The notes beneath the pieces are model-generated. The model was not told where the DNA came from. It saw only the letters and a list, made by a program, of their open reading frames with translations, and ran no database searches. The position numbers were made by a program, and so were the translations under genes. From an uncultured Eubacteriales bacterium (GTDB lineage Bacteria; Bacillota; Clostridia; Oscillospirales; Butyricicoccaceae), in contig CAJKFC010000104.1 in the NCBI GenBank assembly GCA_905199135.1, forward strand, positions 1 through 5,797: 5,797 bases of DNA. The letters are read 5' to 3'. Below, piece by piece: positions 5,399 to 5,797 of the stretch (position 1 is the stretch's first letter; every line of letters begins with the position of its first letter).

Positions 5399-5797
5399 AT
5401 GATGTACATATTCCTTTTCAGTAACCTCGCGGCCTAAAATCTCTGTCTTTTGCCGTCCGCTCTCTGCAAAGCCCTGACTTATATAAAAACCCTCGGCTCT
5501 TTCGTTGCCTTCGAGCACCCAAAGGGAAAGGCTTTTAAATCCCATGACAATTAGCTCGGCTTCCGCCGCCGCCAAAAGACGCTTTCCCGCAGAAAACCCC
5601 TGATATTTTTTAAGAACATATATGCCGTATATCTCGCCGTGCCGCCCATCTTCCCTGTCGGGGCCGAAACCGCAAAATCCGACGATTTCACCGTCACATT
5701 CGGCGACAAACATATCTCGGCAGCCGCTCTTTTTAAATACCCCGAGGCTTCTCTCAAAAGTCCTCGAATCCGGATACGAAGGGGCTATCATTCCCTC
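5393..5797 (-). CDS. GNAT-family N-acetyltransferase (N-terminus beyond window)
   Basis: The visible part is 135 codons. The reading frame stays open to the window edge, and the first in-frame ATG (5791-5789) is probably internal, because members of this family usually have some 30-40 residues before this point (a stretch ending in a form like EG-I-P..Y). The GNAT core is clear. Numbering from that methionine, it shows MFVAECDGEIVGFCGFGPDRED at 27-48, then motif A GEIYGIYVLKKYQGFSAGKRLL at 52-73, then SLSLWVLEGNERAEGFYISQGF at 87-108. By family knowledge it transfers an acetyl group from acetyl-CoA to an amine, and the substrate cannot be told. The acetyl-CoA loop reads QGFSAG where Q/RxxGxG/A is usual, so the first loop glycine is a serine. 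The gene ends in its own hairpin and is probably transcribed separately from the WYL gene. Confidence 0.88.
   Translation of the reverse strand, partial: EGMIAPSYPDSRTFERSLGVFKKSGCRDMFVAECDGEIVGFCGFGPDREDGRHGEIYGIYVLKKYQGFSAGKRLLAAAEAELIVMGFKSLSLWVLEGNERAEGFYISQGFAESGRQKTEILGREVTEKEYVHHP

Noticed and set aside
5789..5791. ATG at 5791 as the true start of the acetyltransferase
   Set aside because: The upstream GAGGGA touches the ATG with no spacing, the frame remains open to the window edge, and the protein would lack the usual N-terminal strand and helices of the GNAT fold.

Overview
The window looks like chromosomal DNA from a Gram-positive anaerobe of the class Clostridia, possibly Oscillospiraceae-like. 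This is inferred from strong purine-rich Shine-Dalgarno sites, a PhoB/PhoR-type pair of the form common in that class, TATGnTATAAT-type promoters, and compact A-stem/T-tail hairpin terminators. No 16S gene or species-specific marker is present, so the placement is tentative. There is no tRNA, rRNA, CRISPR array, insertion sequence or phage gene.

Layout. (1) Positions 25-2350, plus strand: a two-component operon with an OmpR/PhoB-family response regulator overlapping by 8 bases a PhoR-like membrane histidine kinase that carries a PAS domain. A strong intrinsic terminator follows. (2) Positions 2401-3787, plus strand: purA (adenylosuccinate synthetase) with its own near-ideal extended -10 promoter. 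Its roughly 83-nt leader contains a GC-rich hairpin followed by five Ts, which could act as an attenuator. (3) Positions 3842-4216, plus strand: a small membrane-anchored protein with a BamE/SmpA-like pattern. It is bracketed by two hairpin terminators that match at 27 of 28 bases. (4) Positions 4243-5226, minus strand: a WYL-domain transcription regulator. It converges on the small gene and shares a bidirectional terminator with it. Its promoter carries a perfect inverted repeat (ACTGTC-N5-GACAGT) where the -35 box should be. (5) Position 5393 to the window end, minus strand: a GNAT acetyltransferase cut by the window edge at its N-terminus, with its own terminator.

How the parts relate. The two-component pair is one transcriptional and functional unit. 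The other genes look like independent units, each closed by a hairpin, and nothing ties purA, the small membrane protein, the WYL regulator and the acetyltransferase into one pathway. Most of the window is ordinary. The parts that deserve a second look are regulatory: the purA leader hairpin, the operator-like repeat in the WYL promoter, the duplicated terminator around the small gene, and the change in base and codon use between the response regulator and its kinase. I did not find convincing evidence of a new multi-gene system.
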